The notes below the pieces were generated by a model. The model had not been told where the DNA came from. It worked only from the letters and a program-made list of their open reading frames with translations, and searched no databases. From Phycisphaerales bacterium (lineage in GTDB: Bacteria > Planctomycetota > Phycisphaerae > Phycisphaerales > SM1A02), in assembly GCA_009691725.1 (NCBI GenBank), contig SIAP01000008.1, positions 1-64,000 on the forward strand: a stretch of DNA of 64,000 nt. The letters are read 5' to 3'. Every line of letters starts with the position of its first letter. Position 1 is the first letter of the stretch. The translations under genes were made by a program, and so were the position numbers. This document shows, piece by piece, positions 28,586 through 37,951 of this stretch.

Positions 28586-30559
28586 ATGCCCCTCTGGTCG
28601 AGTCGACAACGCTTCAGGGAATATCAATCGGCATCCGAGATTCGACGGCGCCAGAGTCGGGCCGAGAAGACGCTCGTCACTCGCCATGGCACGGAGGTGA
28701 GTGCTCGACGATCGCGCTCGATTCTCCCGCTCCTTCGCGCCTTTGCGCGATTCCTCCGCAGCGATTGGCGATCGGTCACAGCCTCGCTCGGATGCGCATC
28801 CGTGGCAGCATCGCTGGAACTGCTCCCGCCTGCAGCGACAAAGATCGCCATCGACAATGTCTTTTCGGGGTTGCCGCTCTCCGAAAGAGTGACGCGGTGG
28901 TTTCCACACTCGTGGACGCTCACTGACACACCTGGCGGGCTGCTCGGCGCGCTTGCAATCTCCATCATCGCAATCTCCTTTGTCGCAGTCGTGTTTGGAC
29001 TCATCGGGCGGTGGCTCGCAACCCGCACCGTCAAGCGGGTTCAGAATCGAGTTCGGCGACTCGTCTTTTCACAAGCCATGCGCCTTCCGCTCTCTCGGAT
29101 TCAGCAGATGCGCACGGGCGGGTTCGTCGCCACACTTCGTGAGGATGGTGCCGGTGTTGGCGATCTTGTCTTCAGCATGCTCTACAACCCCTGGCGCGCA
29201 GTGATACAACTGCTCGGCAGCCTGGCCGTTCTGGCGATCACAGACTGGAGGCTGCTGCTCGGTGCACTGGTGTTGCTTCCCGTCATCGTGCTGACACATC
29301 GCACATGGATCGGTCGCATTCGACCCATGTACCGCGACATTAAAGTCACACGCGATGGAATCGATGCTCATGCCACCGAAGTCTTCAGCGGCATGCGAGT
29401 GGTCCGCGGATTCGCGCGATCGCGCACAGAGAGTCTGAGGTACACGGAAGGCACGCACTTGATGGCTCGCCAAGAGTTGTTGGTGTGGTGGTGGTCGCGC
29501 GGCATCGATCTGGCATGGGCGCTTTTCATTCCCGTGGCTTCCGCTGCGCTGCTCTGGTATGGCGGCACGCAAGTTTTGCGTGGCACATTGACCGCCGGCG
29601 ACCTCGTCCTCTTCCTGACATACGTGATGATGCTGCTCATCCCCATCCAAATGCTCGCATCGAGCGCGACCGCCTTCCAAGCAAATCTTGCGGGGCTCGA
29701 TCGCATTCTCGACCTCTTGGGGGAACAACCAGAGATGCCAGATTCACCGACTGCGGTGCGGTTGACCAAGCGAGAGATCACTGGAGATGTCTGCTTCAAT
29801 GATGTGGCGTATCGCTACCCCGGCGCGACCGAGGATGTCCTTCGCAACATTTCCTTTGCAGCGAAGGCAGGGCAGACGATCGCACTCGTTGGTCCATCCG
29901 GGAGCGGCAAGACCACGCTCTGCAATCTGGTTGCACGATTCTTTGACGCCACCAACGGTGCGATCACAGTCGATGGCAGAAACGTTCGCGACATCGCCCT
30001 CAATTCGTGGCGCAGCGCGCTTGGGATTGTGGAACAAGATGTCTTCCTCTTCGATGGCTCGGTGGCCGACAACATTCGGTACGGAGATCGCGTCGCATCC
30101 GATGCGCTCGTCCGAAGAGCCGCGACATTGGCGCACGCCATCGAGTTCATCGATGCGCTCCCGCAGGGACTCAACACACGCATCGGCGAACGCGGCGTGC
30201 GGCTCTCTGGAGGCCAACGACAACGCCTTGCCATCGCACGTGCCATCCTCGCAGATCCACGGATCCTCATCCTCGATGAAGCCACGAGCAGTCTGGACTC
30301 CCAGAGCGAGCGACTGATCCAGTTCGCACTGATGAGTCTCGTGCAGGACCGCACCACATTTGTGATCGCTCATCGGCTCAGCACGATTCAACATGCAGAC
30401 TTGATTCTGGTGCTTGAACGCGGCGAGATCACCGCCGCAGGAACACACGCGCAGTTGATGGTGGCAAGCGAGAAATACCAGAACATGGTCTTGATGCAGA
30501 CCGCGATTCCAGCGCCTCCCAAGGTCATCGGCTCTCAGCCCCTATCCTCGCCCTCGTGA
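28586..30559 (+). CDS. ABC transporter, fused permease/ATPase (MsbA-like exporter)
   Basis: 'VGPSGSGKTTLCN' Walker A, 'LSGGQRQRLAIARAILADPRILILDEATSSLD', six-TM N-terminal domain. Confidence 0.92.
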   Translation: MPLWSSRQRFREYQSASEIRRRQSRAEKTLVTRHGTEVSARRSRSILPLLRAFARFLRSDWRSVTASLGCASVAASLELLPPAATKIAIDNVFSGLPLSERVTRWFPHSWTLTDTPGGLLGALAISIIAISFVAVVFGLIGRWLATRTVKRVQNRVRRLVFSQAMRLPLSRIQQMRTGGFVATLREDGAGVGDLVFSMLYNPWRAVIQLLGSLAVLAITDWRLLLGALVLLPVIVLTHRTWIGRIRPMYRDIKVTRDGIDAHATEVFSGMRVVRGFARSRTESLRYTEGTHLMARQELLVWWWSRGIDLAWALFIPVASAALLWYGGTQVLRGTLTAGDLVLFLTYVMMLLIPIQMLASSATAFQANLAGLDRILDLLGEQPEMPDSPTAVRLTKREITGDVCFNDVAYRYPGATEDVLRNISFAAKAGQTIALVGPSGSGKTTLCNLVARFFDATNGAITVDGRNVRDIALNSWRSALGIVEQDVFLFDGSVADNIRYGDRVASDALVRRAATLAHAIEFIDALPQGLNTRIGERGVRLSGGQRQRLAIARAILADPRILILDEATSSLDSQSERLIQFALMSLVQDRTTFVIAHRLSTIQHADLILVLERGEITAAGTHAQLMVASEKYQNMVLMQTAIPAPPKVIGSQPLSSPS

Positions 30560-31338
30560 CCATGACCTACGGCCAATATCTGCGCGTCCCTGAGTTGCTC
30601 TCGCTCCAGCATCCGCTCTCTGGCGGTCGCGACCACGATGAGACGCTCTTCATCATCATTCATCAGGTCTACGAACTTTGGTTCAAGCAGCAGATTCACG
30701 AGGCTCTCTATCTCCAGCGCGCGCTTGAAGCAGGCGATGATCCGCTTTCCCTCGCCACACTCAAGCGCATGCTCACCATCCTCAAGACAATGGTTGGTCA
30801 AATCGATGTCCTCGAAACGATGAGCCCCGTTTCATTTCTCTCCTTCCGCTCTCTCCTCTCCAACGCCAGTGGTTTTCAGTCGTCGCAGTTTCGAGACTTC
30901 GAGTTCATTCTTGGCAACCGCAAGGCCGCGGCAATTGAGCGATATCCAGAGGGCAGTTCAGAGCGGATAACGCTCACGAATCGTCTTGGTGAATTCACAC
31001 TCTGGCAGTCATTCCTGCGCCGACTCAAACTCGGCGGGCACGTGATTCCAGATGCGCTGCTCGCGGCTCCGCTTCAGGCGCTGCCGGAGAGCGATCCCGT
31101 GCTGCAGGAAACACTGCTCGCCATCTATCACAACCACCCTGGTGATCGCGCCCTCTGCGAATTGCTCGTCGACCTCGATGAAGGAATCCAAGAGTGGCGC
31201 TATCGACATGTCAAGATGGTCGAGCGCACGATCGGCGCACGAATGGGAACAGGGGGATCGCCCGGCGTCGCGTACTTGCGGGCAACTCTATTCACGCCAC
31301 TCTTCACAGACCTGTGGACGATTCGCGATCGGATTTAG
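30556..31338 (+). CDS. kynA: Tryptophan 2,3-dioxygenase
   Basis: 'YGQYLRVPELLSLQHPLSGGRDHDETLFIIIHQVYELWFKQ', 'FLSFRSLLSNASGFQSSQFRDFEF', 'EWRYRHVKMVERTIGARMGTGGSPGVAYLRATLFTPLFTDLW'. GTG start overlaps the ABC transporter stop. Confidence 0.92.
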   Translation: MTMTYGQYLRVPELLSLQHPLSGGRDHDETLFIIIHQVYELWFKQQIHEALYLQRALEAGDDPLSLATLKRMLTILKTMVGQIDVLETMSPVSFLSFRSLLSNASGFQSSQFRDFEFILGNRKAAAIERYPEGSSERITLTNRLGEFTLWQSFLRRLKLGGHVIPDALLAAPLQALPESDPVLQETLLAIYHNHPGDRALCELLVDLDEGIQEWRYRHVKMVERTIGARMGTGGSPGVAYLRATLFTPLFTDLWTIRDRI

Positions 31339-31363
31339 GACCGCACTCGACCGCGCCATTCCG

Positions 31364-31391
31364 CTGGCGCACGCTCATTGGCGCACGCTCA
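31364..31391. repeat. 14-bp tandem duplication TGGCGCACGCTCAT x2
   Basis: tggcgcacgctcat tggcgcacgctcat, followed by tggcca, at the convergent ends of TDO and the OstA-like gene. Confidence 0.85.
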
Positions 31392-34172
31392 TTGGCCAAC
31401 CGCGCCAGAACCAGATCGAATCTGAATTCGACCAGTCGTCATGTCCCATGTCATGGCTGCAGCCCGCAGTGGTGTCCCCTGCCCCTTGGGCAAGACATTG
31501 ACCAGCCGACCCGGTCGCGCTCGCAACTGCGCGATCTGCGTGACAGTGTTGTAATCAAACTCTTCGCATTCGATGTCGTACTGGGGAGTTCGGATAAAGC
31601 AGCGACCAATCCCGCGCACTCGTTGCAGTTCAGCCGAACCACCGATATTGAAGGCCGTCTGCTGTGAATCACTCGATGGAGCAGTGGGCGAGCGCTCGAG
31701 TGTCGCCTCGAGCCGATCGCAGGTGAGCGTCAGTGTCTCTTCCGTGGCGGGTCCTGCGCGCACGAGTTCGACAGACTGATCCATGGTCATGAGATATTGC
31801 TGATCGACGAGTCGCTTCAGATGCATCCCCCCGCCAAAGCGGAATCGGCTCACACCTTCGATGCCACCACCCGCCACATGAGCGTCCCGCTCGCGCGTCT
31901 GCGCAGCCTTTTCACTGCTCGCAGTGCCGGGAGGCAGATAGACCAGCACACTGCCAGCTCCGGGAACAGATGCTTCACCGGTGACCGCGTCGTAGTCGAT
32001 CAACTGCCCGCGCACTTGAAAGAGGCGAGGTTCGCCAGTGCGTTCTGCACTCGTCCACAACTGGTTTTCGATTCGCGCGTCGCCGGTTGCGATGAGCCTG
32101 CGCGGACGCACCTCGCCCCCTGTCGCAGTCGCCGTTGTCGAACGGGCAGCAGACGCAAGCGATCCATCACCCGACTGACGACGATCCATTTCGAGATGCA
32201 CATGCTGCGCATCGAGTGCGTCAAACTCTTCGCCGCGCGGCTGCGCACGAATCTTGACGTCTTGGGAGAGATCCAACACTGCACCCGCCGCTGCACGATC
32301 GGTGTAGGTCATCGCTCCAGTCCACTTCGCGTCCATCTCTGGAGTTGAACTCGGCGGCACAGGAAGTGCGATTTTTCCGCGCAACTCTGGCGAGACGATC
32401 GGTTGGGACCAACTGCGCGCATGTCCACCCTGTGGAGAGTGAGCGGTGCGTTTCCGATCATCGACCGTCAACTCCGACATCCCGTCGATCGCAACCCCAG
32501 CTCGAAACAGAGTGAGACCGGGACCGCGCAGGTCCGCACGACCCTGCGGCGGAAACGCGGTCATTCCATCGGCAAAAATTCGCGCGCCATCCTTCAATTG
32601 AATCTGCACCCCCTGCTCCGCATCCACACGGGTTGCCTGCGCAGATCCCAACACCGGATCGCCTGCGAGATCATCCGCGGTGCCAGCAGCGGTTGGAGGT
32701 GTTGTCGCAGTGCTCTCGAACTGGGCATGCAGCGCATCGCACCAGAGTGTCTGCGCAACATCAGTCGCCTCGACTTCCCCCGTTGCAACGAGCAACTTTG
32801 GCGCCGTATGACCCTGCTCATCACGAACCAGATCCATGTCGACATCGTTGGCTCGAAGTGCCAATCCAACATGATTCGCCATCTCGACTTCCTCTCCGTC
32901 GATGTGAACTCGCATGTCTTGGCTTCTCTGCGGGAGAATGTCGGACTCGCTCGCAGGCTCGAACTTCAGAGGTCCAGTAAACCGAATCACAAGAAGGTCG
33001 CCCTCTGGTTCCGCCGTGGATTGCGCCGCGATGGTCGCCAGTGCGATGTGAGATGAGAGACTCAGCGCAGGCACGCGTCGCGGCGATTCCGCAGCCCCGA
33101 CCGTCGCAAAGGCAGGCGGAATTGCTGGCACCTCCATCACCATTTCCCGTGCGACGAGATCGTTCTTGAGCGTGAAGATCGCGACGAGGAGATCACCCTT
33201 GGTCCATGCCTTCTCCAAACCCGAGTAGCGCAACACCTCGACATCATCGTGCAGTTCGAGGCGGTAAAACCGCTCGGACTGCGGCTGTGGCGACACGGAC
33301 TTCGAACTCTGCTGCGGTGCAGCGAGCGAAATCCCAGCCATCGGAATCAGTCCAGACTCGGACGAACTTTCTCGCCACGAGATGGAGGACATGGGCGTCA
33401 CTTGCACCGGTGTCGTCGGCATCGGTGACGGGAGCGCACTCACTGGCACTCGACGCTGGCGTCCCCGATCAATGACGATTGGTCCCAGCGGATGTGCGAC
33501 GGTCAATCGCTCAATCGACTGTCCCCCTCCTTCTGGTCCATCTCTGCCGAGGAGCAGATCAAGCCCTTCGCCATCGAATGTCAGCAGGTCTGTGGTCAAA
33601 CGGAATGCGCCGTCGCAGAGAATCTGCCCAAGCACTTGATCGAATTCGAGTTTCTGCGACTCCAAGATCACCGATGGACTGTCCTTCGCCAGATCAACGG
33701 ACGCTCCGGGTTGGGGGCGATAGACCCGAATCACAACATCGCCGCTGAACTCTCCCGATTCGAGCGCTCGATTTGGGACATGGACACGCCCTGAGTTGGC
33801 TCGAAGCGTCGCCACTCGTCCATCTTCAAAGTAGAAAACAGTTCGTGGATCCGCCATCGCCATGAACGCACCGGGTTGTGGATCGATTCGGGCGGCCGTG
33901 TATTGCTGTGCGACCTTGCCATCCTTCCCTGCGACTTGCACCCACGCGCCCCCATCCAGTTGCACGTTCGTCCCGAGCCCTTTGCGCGCCTCGACCGCTG
34001 CGCGCTCTTGTGCCGAGAGCGGGCTCGGCGCAACAAGGTCTTCGATTGGAGCCGTGCGCTCCCTGTCCGATGCAGGAAGGTCGAGGTCAAACCACCACGC
34101 TGCAACACCCACGCCAATGGCAATCACCACAGAGAGACCAACAACGACGAGACGTGATGCGTTGAGTTTCAT
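31389..34172 (-). CDS. Large LptC/LptA (OstA-like) envelope protein
   Basis: N-terminal TM 'LVVVGLSVVIAIGVGVAAWWF'; 'TAARIDPQPGAFMAMADPRTVFYFEDGRVATLRANSGRVHVPNRALESGEFSGDVVIRVY'; repeated OstA-like 'VRGQLIDYDAVTGEASVPGAGSVLV', 'ECEEFDYNTVTQIAQLRARPGRLVNV'. Confidence 0.75.
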   Translation of the reverse strand: MKLNASRLVVVGLSVVIAIGVGVAAWWFDLDLPASDRERTAPIEDLVAPSPLSAQERAAVEARKGLGTNVQLDGGAWVQVAGKDGKVAQQYTAARIDPQPGAFMAMADPRTVFYFEDGRVATLRANSGRVHVPNRALESGEFSGDVVIRVYRPQPGASVDLAKDSPSVILESQKLEFDQVLGQILCDGAFRLTTDLLTFDGEGLDLLLGRDGPEGGGQSIERLTVAHPLGPIVIDRGRQRRVPVSALPSPMPTTPVQVTPMSSISWRESSSESGLIPMAGISLAAPQQSSKSVSPQPQSERFYRLELHDDVEVLRYSGLEKAWTKGDLLVAIFTLKNDLVAREMVMEVPAIPPAFATVGAAESPRRVPALSLSSHIALATIAAQSTAEPEGDLLVIRFTGPLKFEPASESDILPQRSQDMRVHIDGEEVEMANHVGLALRANDVDMDLVRDEQGHTAPKLLVATGEVEATDVAQTLWCDALHAQFESTATTPPTAAGTADDLAGDPVLGSAQATRVDAEQGVQIQLKDGARIFADGMTAFPPQGRADLRGPGLTLFRAGVAIDGMSELTVDDRKRTAHSPQGGHARSWSQPIVSPELRGKIALPVPPSSTPEMDAKWTGAMTYTDRAAAGAVLDLSQDVKIRAQPRGEEFDALDAQHVHLEMDRRQSGDGSLASAARSTTATATGGEVRPRRLIATGDARIENQLWTSAERTGEPRLFQVRGQLIDYDAVTGEASVPGAGSVLVYLPPGTASSEKAAQTRERDAHVAGGGIEGVSRFRFGGGMHLKRLVDQQYLMTMDQSVELVRAGPATEETLTLTCDRLEATLERSPTAPSSDSQQTAFNIGGSAELQRVRGIGRCFIRTPQYDIECEEFDYNTVTQIAQLRARPGRLVNVLPKGQGTPLRAAAMTWDMTTGRIQIRSGSGAVGQ

Positions 34173-34203
34173 CGCTCTTGGGCAGTCTATCTCGTGACCG
34201 CAC

Positions 34204-35010
34204 TCATTCGGGTGCGAGCAGGACGACGGCAGCGATGTCATAGAACGCGTGCGTTCCCACCACAATTCCAAAGCCGCGGACCACGAACAGCACGCCAAAG
34301 AAAAGCCCCGCAACGACAAAGAAGGTCGCACGTCGCAGGTCCAGTGTGCCGCTGCTCGTGTGCAGCGGGTGATAGAGCGCGAAGAGCACTGCGGAGACCA
34401 CCACGGCAATCGCGATCCCCCATCGCTGTGACATCTGAAAGAGATCGGCACAGACGCTGTGCAGCAACGAGAGCACCACCATCCGAAAGATGAGTTCTTC
34501 GTAGAGCCCTGCTCCAATACTCATTGCCACCCGACCAAATGTTCCCAGTTCAGTGATGGACTCTGGAGCCGCAGGGACAAACGCACGTGAAACCAACTGC
34601 GCAATCACGAGGAGCGGAAGTGCAAACAGCACACTCTCGGCGATCATGCCAGCAACCGTTGGCAGATGGATGGTCCAGGGCTTTCGGAGGAGGATCTGCC
34701 AGACAATCATCACGACGAGCAGCGCAATCGCAGGAAGTGCTAACGCTGGCAGATTCAATCGCGCAGCGTCCACGCCGAAATTGGCGAAGAACCGCAGCAG
34801 ACCATCATGCGCACCATTGGTGAGAGTGCCGTCCGTTCCTCGCAACGCCACCACCAATCCGATTTCGTACAAGATCACCAGTGGCGCAAGGAGCGCCAAG
34901 ATTTCCAAGGGCTGCTGGGAACGATCAAAGTAACTGGTCGCGACCTTGCGACTGTCAGTTGCACTTGGGCGACGAGATTTCGAGGACCCATCGGTCCGTC
35001 GAGTTGCCAT
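34204..35010 (-). CDS. CPBP (CAAX/Abi) family intramembrane protease
   Basis: 'GLYEELIFRMVVLSLL' (EExxxR), 'SAVLFALYHPLHT', 'GTHAFYDIAAV', multiple TM. Confidence 0.88.
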   Translation of the reverse strand: MATRRTDGSSKSRRPSATDSRKVATSYFDRSQQPLEILALLAPLVILYEIGLVVALRGTDGTLTNGAHDGLLRFFANFGVDAARLNLPALALPAIALLVVMIVWQILLRKPWTIHLPTVAGMIAESVLFALPLLVIAQLVSRAFVPAAPESITELGTFGRVAMSIGAGLYEELIFRMVVLSLLHSVCADLFQMSQRWGIAIAVVVSAVLFALYHPLHTSSGTLDLRRATFFVVAGLFFGVLFVVRGFGIVVGTHAFYDIAAVVLLAPE

Positions 35011-35014
35011 CCGC

Positions 35015-35293
35015 TCACGCAGTCTTTGCAGCGGTCAGTGTGTTCAGACGACGTGCGAGTCGGCTCTTGCGGCGAGCGGCCGTATTGCGGTGCATCGTCG
35101 GCGTTAGAGCGAATCGATCGAGCATTCCCGACAACAGGTTCAATGACTTTTGCGCAGCAGTCTTGTCGCCATCGTGGATCGCCTTGAGGAACACTTTGGT
35201 TTCGTCCTTCACCTTGGTTCGACGCCAGCGATTGCGGGCGCTGCGGTCTACATTTTGACGTACTCGTTTTTTCGCCGATTCAGTATTTGGCAC
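35015..35293 (-). CDS. rpsT: 30S ribosomal protein S20
   Basis: 'MPNTESAKKRVRQNVDRSARNRWRRTKVKDETKVFLKAI...HRNTAARRKSRLARRLN'; GTG start, GAGAGGA SD. Confidence 0.95.
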   Translation of the reverse strand: MPNTESAKKRVRQNVDRSARNRWRRTKVKDETKVFLKAIHDGDKTAAQKSLNLLSGMLDRFALTPTMHRNTAARRKSRLARRLNTLTAAKTA

Positions 35294-35442
35294 TTCGTGT
35301 TCCTCTCAAAAACGACGCCGACCGCAAGCGCGATCAGAGAAATCGTCGGATCGACATTGTGACAGAAAACCTGCGATTATGCAAGCGCAATTGAACATTG
35401 GACTTGACGGCGGTTGGGTGTTGCGTAGACACTACTGGACTC

Positions 35443-36816
35443 ATGGCTATTCGATCTGGATCGTCTGGACCTCTGGTCGCACTCGCTGTCTTCGTCATCC
35501 TCACGGTGCTATCGCTCTCCACGGCGGTGGCCTTCTACATCGAGAAGGGTAAGCAAACAGAGGCTGCACAAAAGAGCGCGGCGGCGTTGACAGCCGTTGT
35601 GGAAAGTTCATTCCTGAACGATGGGGCGGGCGCTGAGCTGAAAGAGAAGGCTGCGGGCGAGAAGATGACGCTCGTCGCCATGCTGCTTGCGAAACAGGAA
35701 GAGATTCTTGTGGTCGCCTGTGGCGAAACCGTGGGCGACGCGTCCACCGTTCGCGATGCACTGGACCTCGGCGAGAACGAGAATGCGAAGCAAGCGCTTG
35801 ACGAAGCTCGGGGGAAGGCGGCGGCGGCGGCGGCGAAAGCCGTCGAACAAGAAAACATTGCGAAGCAGTCCGCAGAGCAACTCGCTTCTGCGCTCGAAGA
35901 GGCGCAGACGAAAGAGGACGCGACTCTCAAAGAGATCGCGGAGCTGGAGGACTCCATCGGTGCCTACCGTGATTCGAGCCAGCGTGCGCAATCGGAGTAC
36001 ACGCAACTTCGCGAAGAAGTCGTTCAGGCGCGCGAGGCTGCAGCTGCCGATTTCGCCAACCAACTCGCAGAAGAGCAGGAAAAACAGGCAAGTTTGGTGG
36101 CATCCAATCAAGGGCTCACAGCACGAATCGCCGTCCTCCAAAAACAACTCGAAGGATTCCGAATCAGTCCTGGCGACCCATCGCTGTTGGTGGATGGCAA
36201 GGTCGTCGATCTCTCCACGGTCAAAGATCAGGTGTACATCTCACTCGGAAGCAAGGATCGGGTTCGCCCCGGTATGACTTTCGAGGTCTATTCGGATGCA
36301 TCGGAAATTCTCTTTGACCCCAAGACGGAGACGCAGACTCCGGGAATTGCAAGTGTTGAAATCATCAAGGTTGGAGACTCGACGAGTACCGCACGAGTCA
36401 CCCGCAAGAAAACAGGCAAGACCGTCAAGCCAGGCAATGTCCTCGCAAATGCTGTGTACAGCCCCACCTACCAGTACAAGTTCATGGTCTTCGGCAAGTT
36501 TGACGTGGACAGTGATGGGAAAGTCACCGATGGCGAAGCTGACTACATCCGAGCGAAAATCAAAGAGTGGGGTGGCTTGATTGTTGATGGCGACGAACTC
36601 CGCCCCGATGTCGACTTTGTGGTTGTCGGTGCAGTCCCGCCGCGTCCGCAAGCGGGCTCGGCAATGGGTGAGGACGATGCTGCGTACGCGGCGTCGCTCG
36701 CCGCCATTCGCGCGTACGACTCCTATCAGACGTTTATTCGCGCATCGAACGCTGCGCAGGTTCCAGTGCTGAATTGGAACCGCTTCCAGATTCTGACTGG
36801 CTCTCCAGAGCGTTGA
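35443..36816 (+). CDS. Membrane-anchored coiled-coil protein with EF-hand loop and BRCT-like C-terminus
   Basis: N-terminal TM; Ala/Glu/Lys coiled coil; 'DVDSDGKVTDGE' canonical EF-hand loop; 'ADYIRAKIKEWGGLIVDGDELRPDVDFVVVGAVPP' BRCT-like. Confidence 0.65.
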   Translation: MAIRSGSSGPLVALAVFVILTVLSLSTAVAFYIEKGKQTEAAQKSAAALTAVVESSFLNDGAGAELKEKAAGEKMTLVAMLLAKQEEILVVACGETVGDASTVRDALDLGENENAKQALDEARGKAAAAAAKAVEQENIAKQSAEQLASALEEAQTKEDATLKEIAELEDSIGAYRDSSQRAQSEYTQLREEVVQAREAAAADFANQLAEEQEKQASLVASNQGLTARIAVLQKQLEGFRISPGDPSLLVDGKVVDLSTVKDQVYISLGSKDRVRPGMTFEVYSDASEILFDPKTETQTPGIASVEIIKVGDSTSTARVTRKKTGKTVKPGNVLANAVYSPTYQYKFMVFGKFDVDSDGKVTDGEADYIRAKIKEWGGLIVDGDELRPDVDFVVVGAVPPRPQAGSAMGEDDAAYAASLAAIRAYDSYQTFIRASNAAQVPVLNWNRFQILTGSPER

Positions 36817-36826
36817 TCGGATTCCA

Positions 36827-37858
36827 TTGCGTCGCGAAGGCGCCCTGAACCTCACAGTCGACTTTGCGCAGTACGCAGTCTTGCGCGGGCTTTTTGGCGT
36901 TTTTCACATGTGCGGGATCGACCAAAACATGCGGACTGCCGCAGGGTGCGGTCGACTCTATTTTCGTGCCGTGCAACGCCACCGCGAGCGTGCGATCGGC
37001 CACATCGCGCGAAGTCTGCCACACCTCTCGAGTGACGAGGTGCACCAACTTGCCTCGCGATCTGTCGAGAGTCTCTTTCAGATGTTCATGGTTGAGACGG
37101 TCGCCATTCCACGCCTGCTGACTCCAACGACATGGCCACACTATGTGAAGCCAAACCACATCGGGAAGCCTCTGCGACTTCTCGTTGGTCGCGATCCCAT
37201 CATCTTTGTCACCGGGCACTGCGGCAACTGGGAACTTCTCGGATTCGTGCTCGCACTCCTGGGATTTCACATGAGCGCACTTGCACGCCCACTTGACAAT
37301 CGCTGGATCGATCGGTGGATTCGCGATGTCCGCCAGGCGCGCGGGCTTCAGGTGCTCACCAAGTGGGGAGCAACGACGGAAGTTCAAAGGGTCATCGAGG
37401 GCGGCGGTCGCATCGGGTTCATCGCGGACCAGAATGCAGGCGATGACGGCATATTCGTCCCCTTCTTTGGGCGGCTCGCGTCGAGTTACAAATCTATTGG
37501 ACTCCTGGCGATGCGCTACGACATTCCAATCGTCGCGGGAGCAGCGCGACGCTGCCAGAGCCGGTTTTCGTACGAGTTAGACGACCTTGACATCATCTAT
37601 CCACACGAGTGGAAGGATCAGCCCGATCCACTCTTTTATGTCACGGCTCGCTTCAATCGTGCTATCGAGATGGGAATTCGCCGTGCTCCAGAACAGTATC
37701 TGTGGGTGCATCGAAGGTGGAAGAGCAGACCGCCCCATGAGCGACTCGGTCGACCGATGCCCGACCGACTCCGCGAAAAGTTGCGCAGTCTTCCGTGGAT
37801 GAGTGACGAAGAGATGGAACGGCTCGAACGGCCCATTGAACCATTGCAGGTACGGTGA
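36827..37858 (+). CDS. LpxL/HtrB-like lysophospholipid/lipid A acyltransferase
   Basis: 'FVTGHCGNWELLGFVLALLG', 'RIGFIADQNAGDDGIFVPFFGRLASSYKSIGLLAMRYDIPIVAGAARR'; TTG start. Confidence 0.85.
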   Translation: MRREGALNLTVDFAQYAVLRGLFGVFHMCGIDQNMRTAAGCGRLYFRAVQRHRERAIGHIARSLPHLSSDEVHQLASRSVESLFQMFMVETVAIPRLLTPTTWPHYVKPNHIGKPLRLLVGRDPIIFVTGHCGNWELLGFVLALLGFHMSALARPLDNRWIDRWIRDVRQARGLQVLTKWGATTEVQRVIEGGGRIGFIADQNAGDDGIFVPFFGRLASSYKSIGLLAMRYDIPIVAGAARRCQSRFSYELDDLDIIYPHEWKDQPDPLFYVTARFNRAIEMGIRRAPEQYLWVHRRWKSRPPHERLGRPMPDRLREKLRSLPWMSDEEMERLERPIEPLQVR

Positions 37859-37951
37859 TCGTTCCACGCTAGTATCTGTGGAGGTTCCGGGCGATTGAGT
37901 CATCCCCCACGGATGGGTCATGACAGGTTCGGTCGCTCGAGAAACACACGC

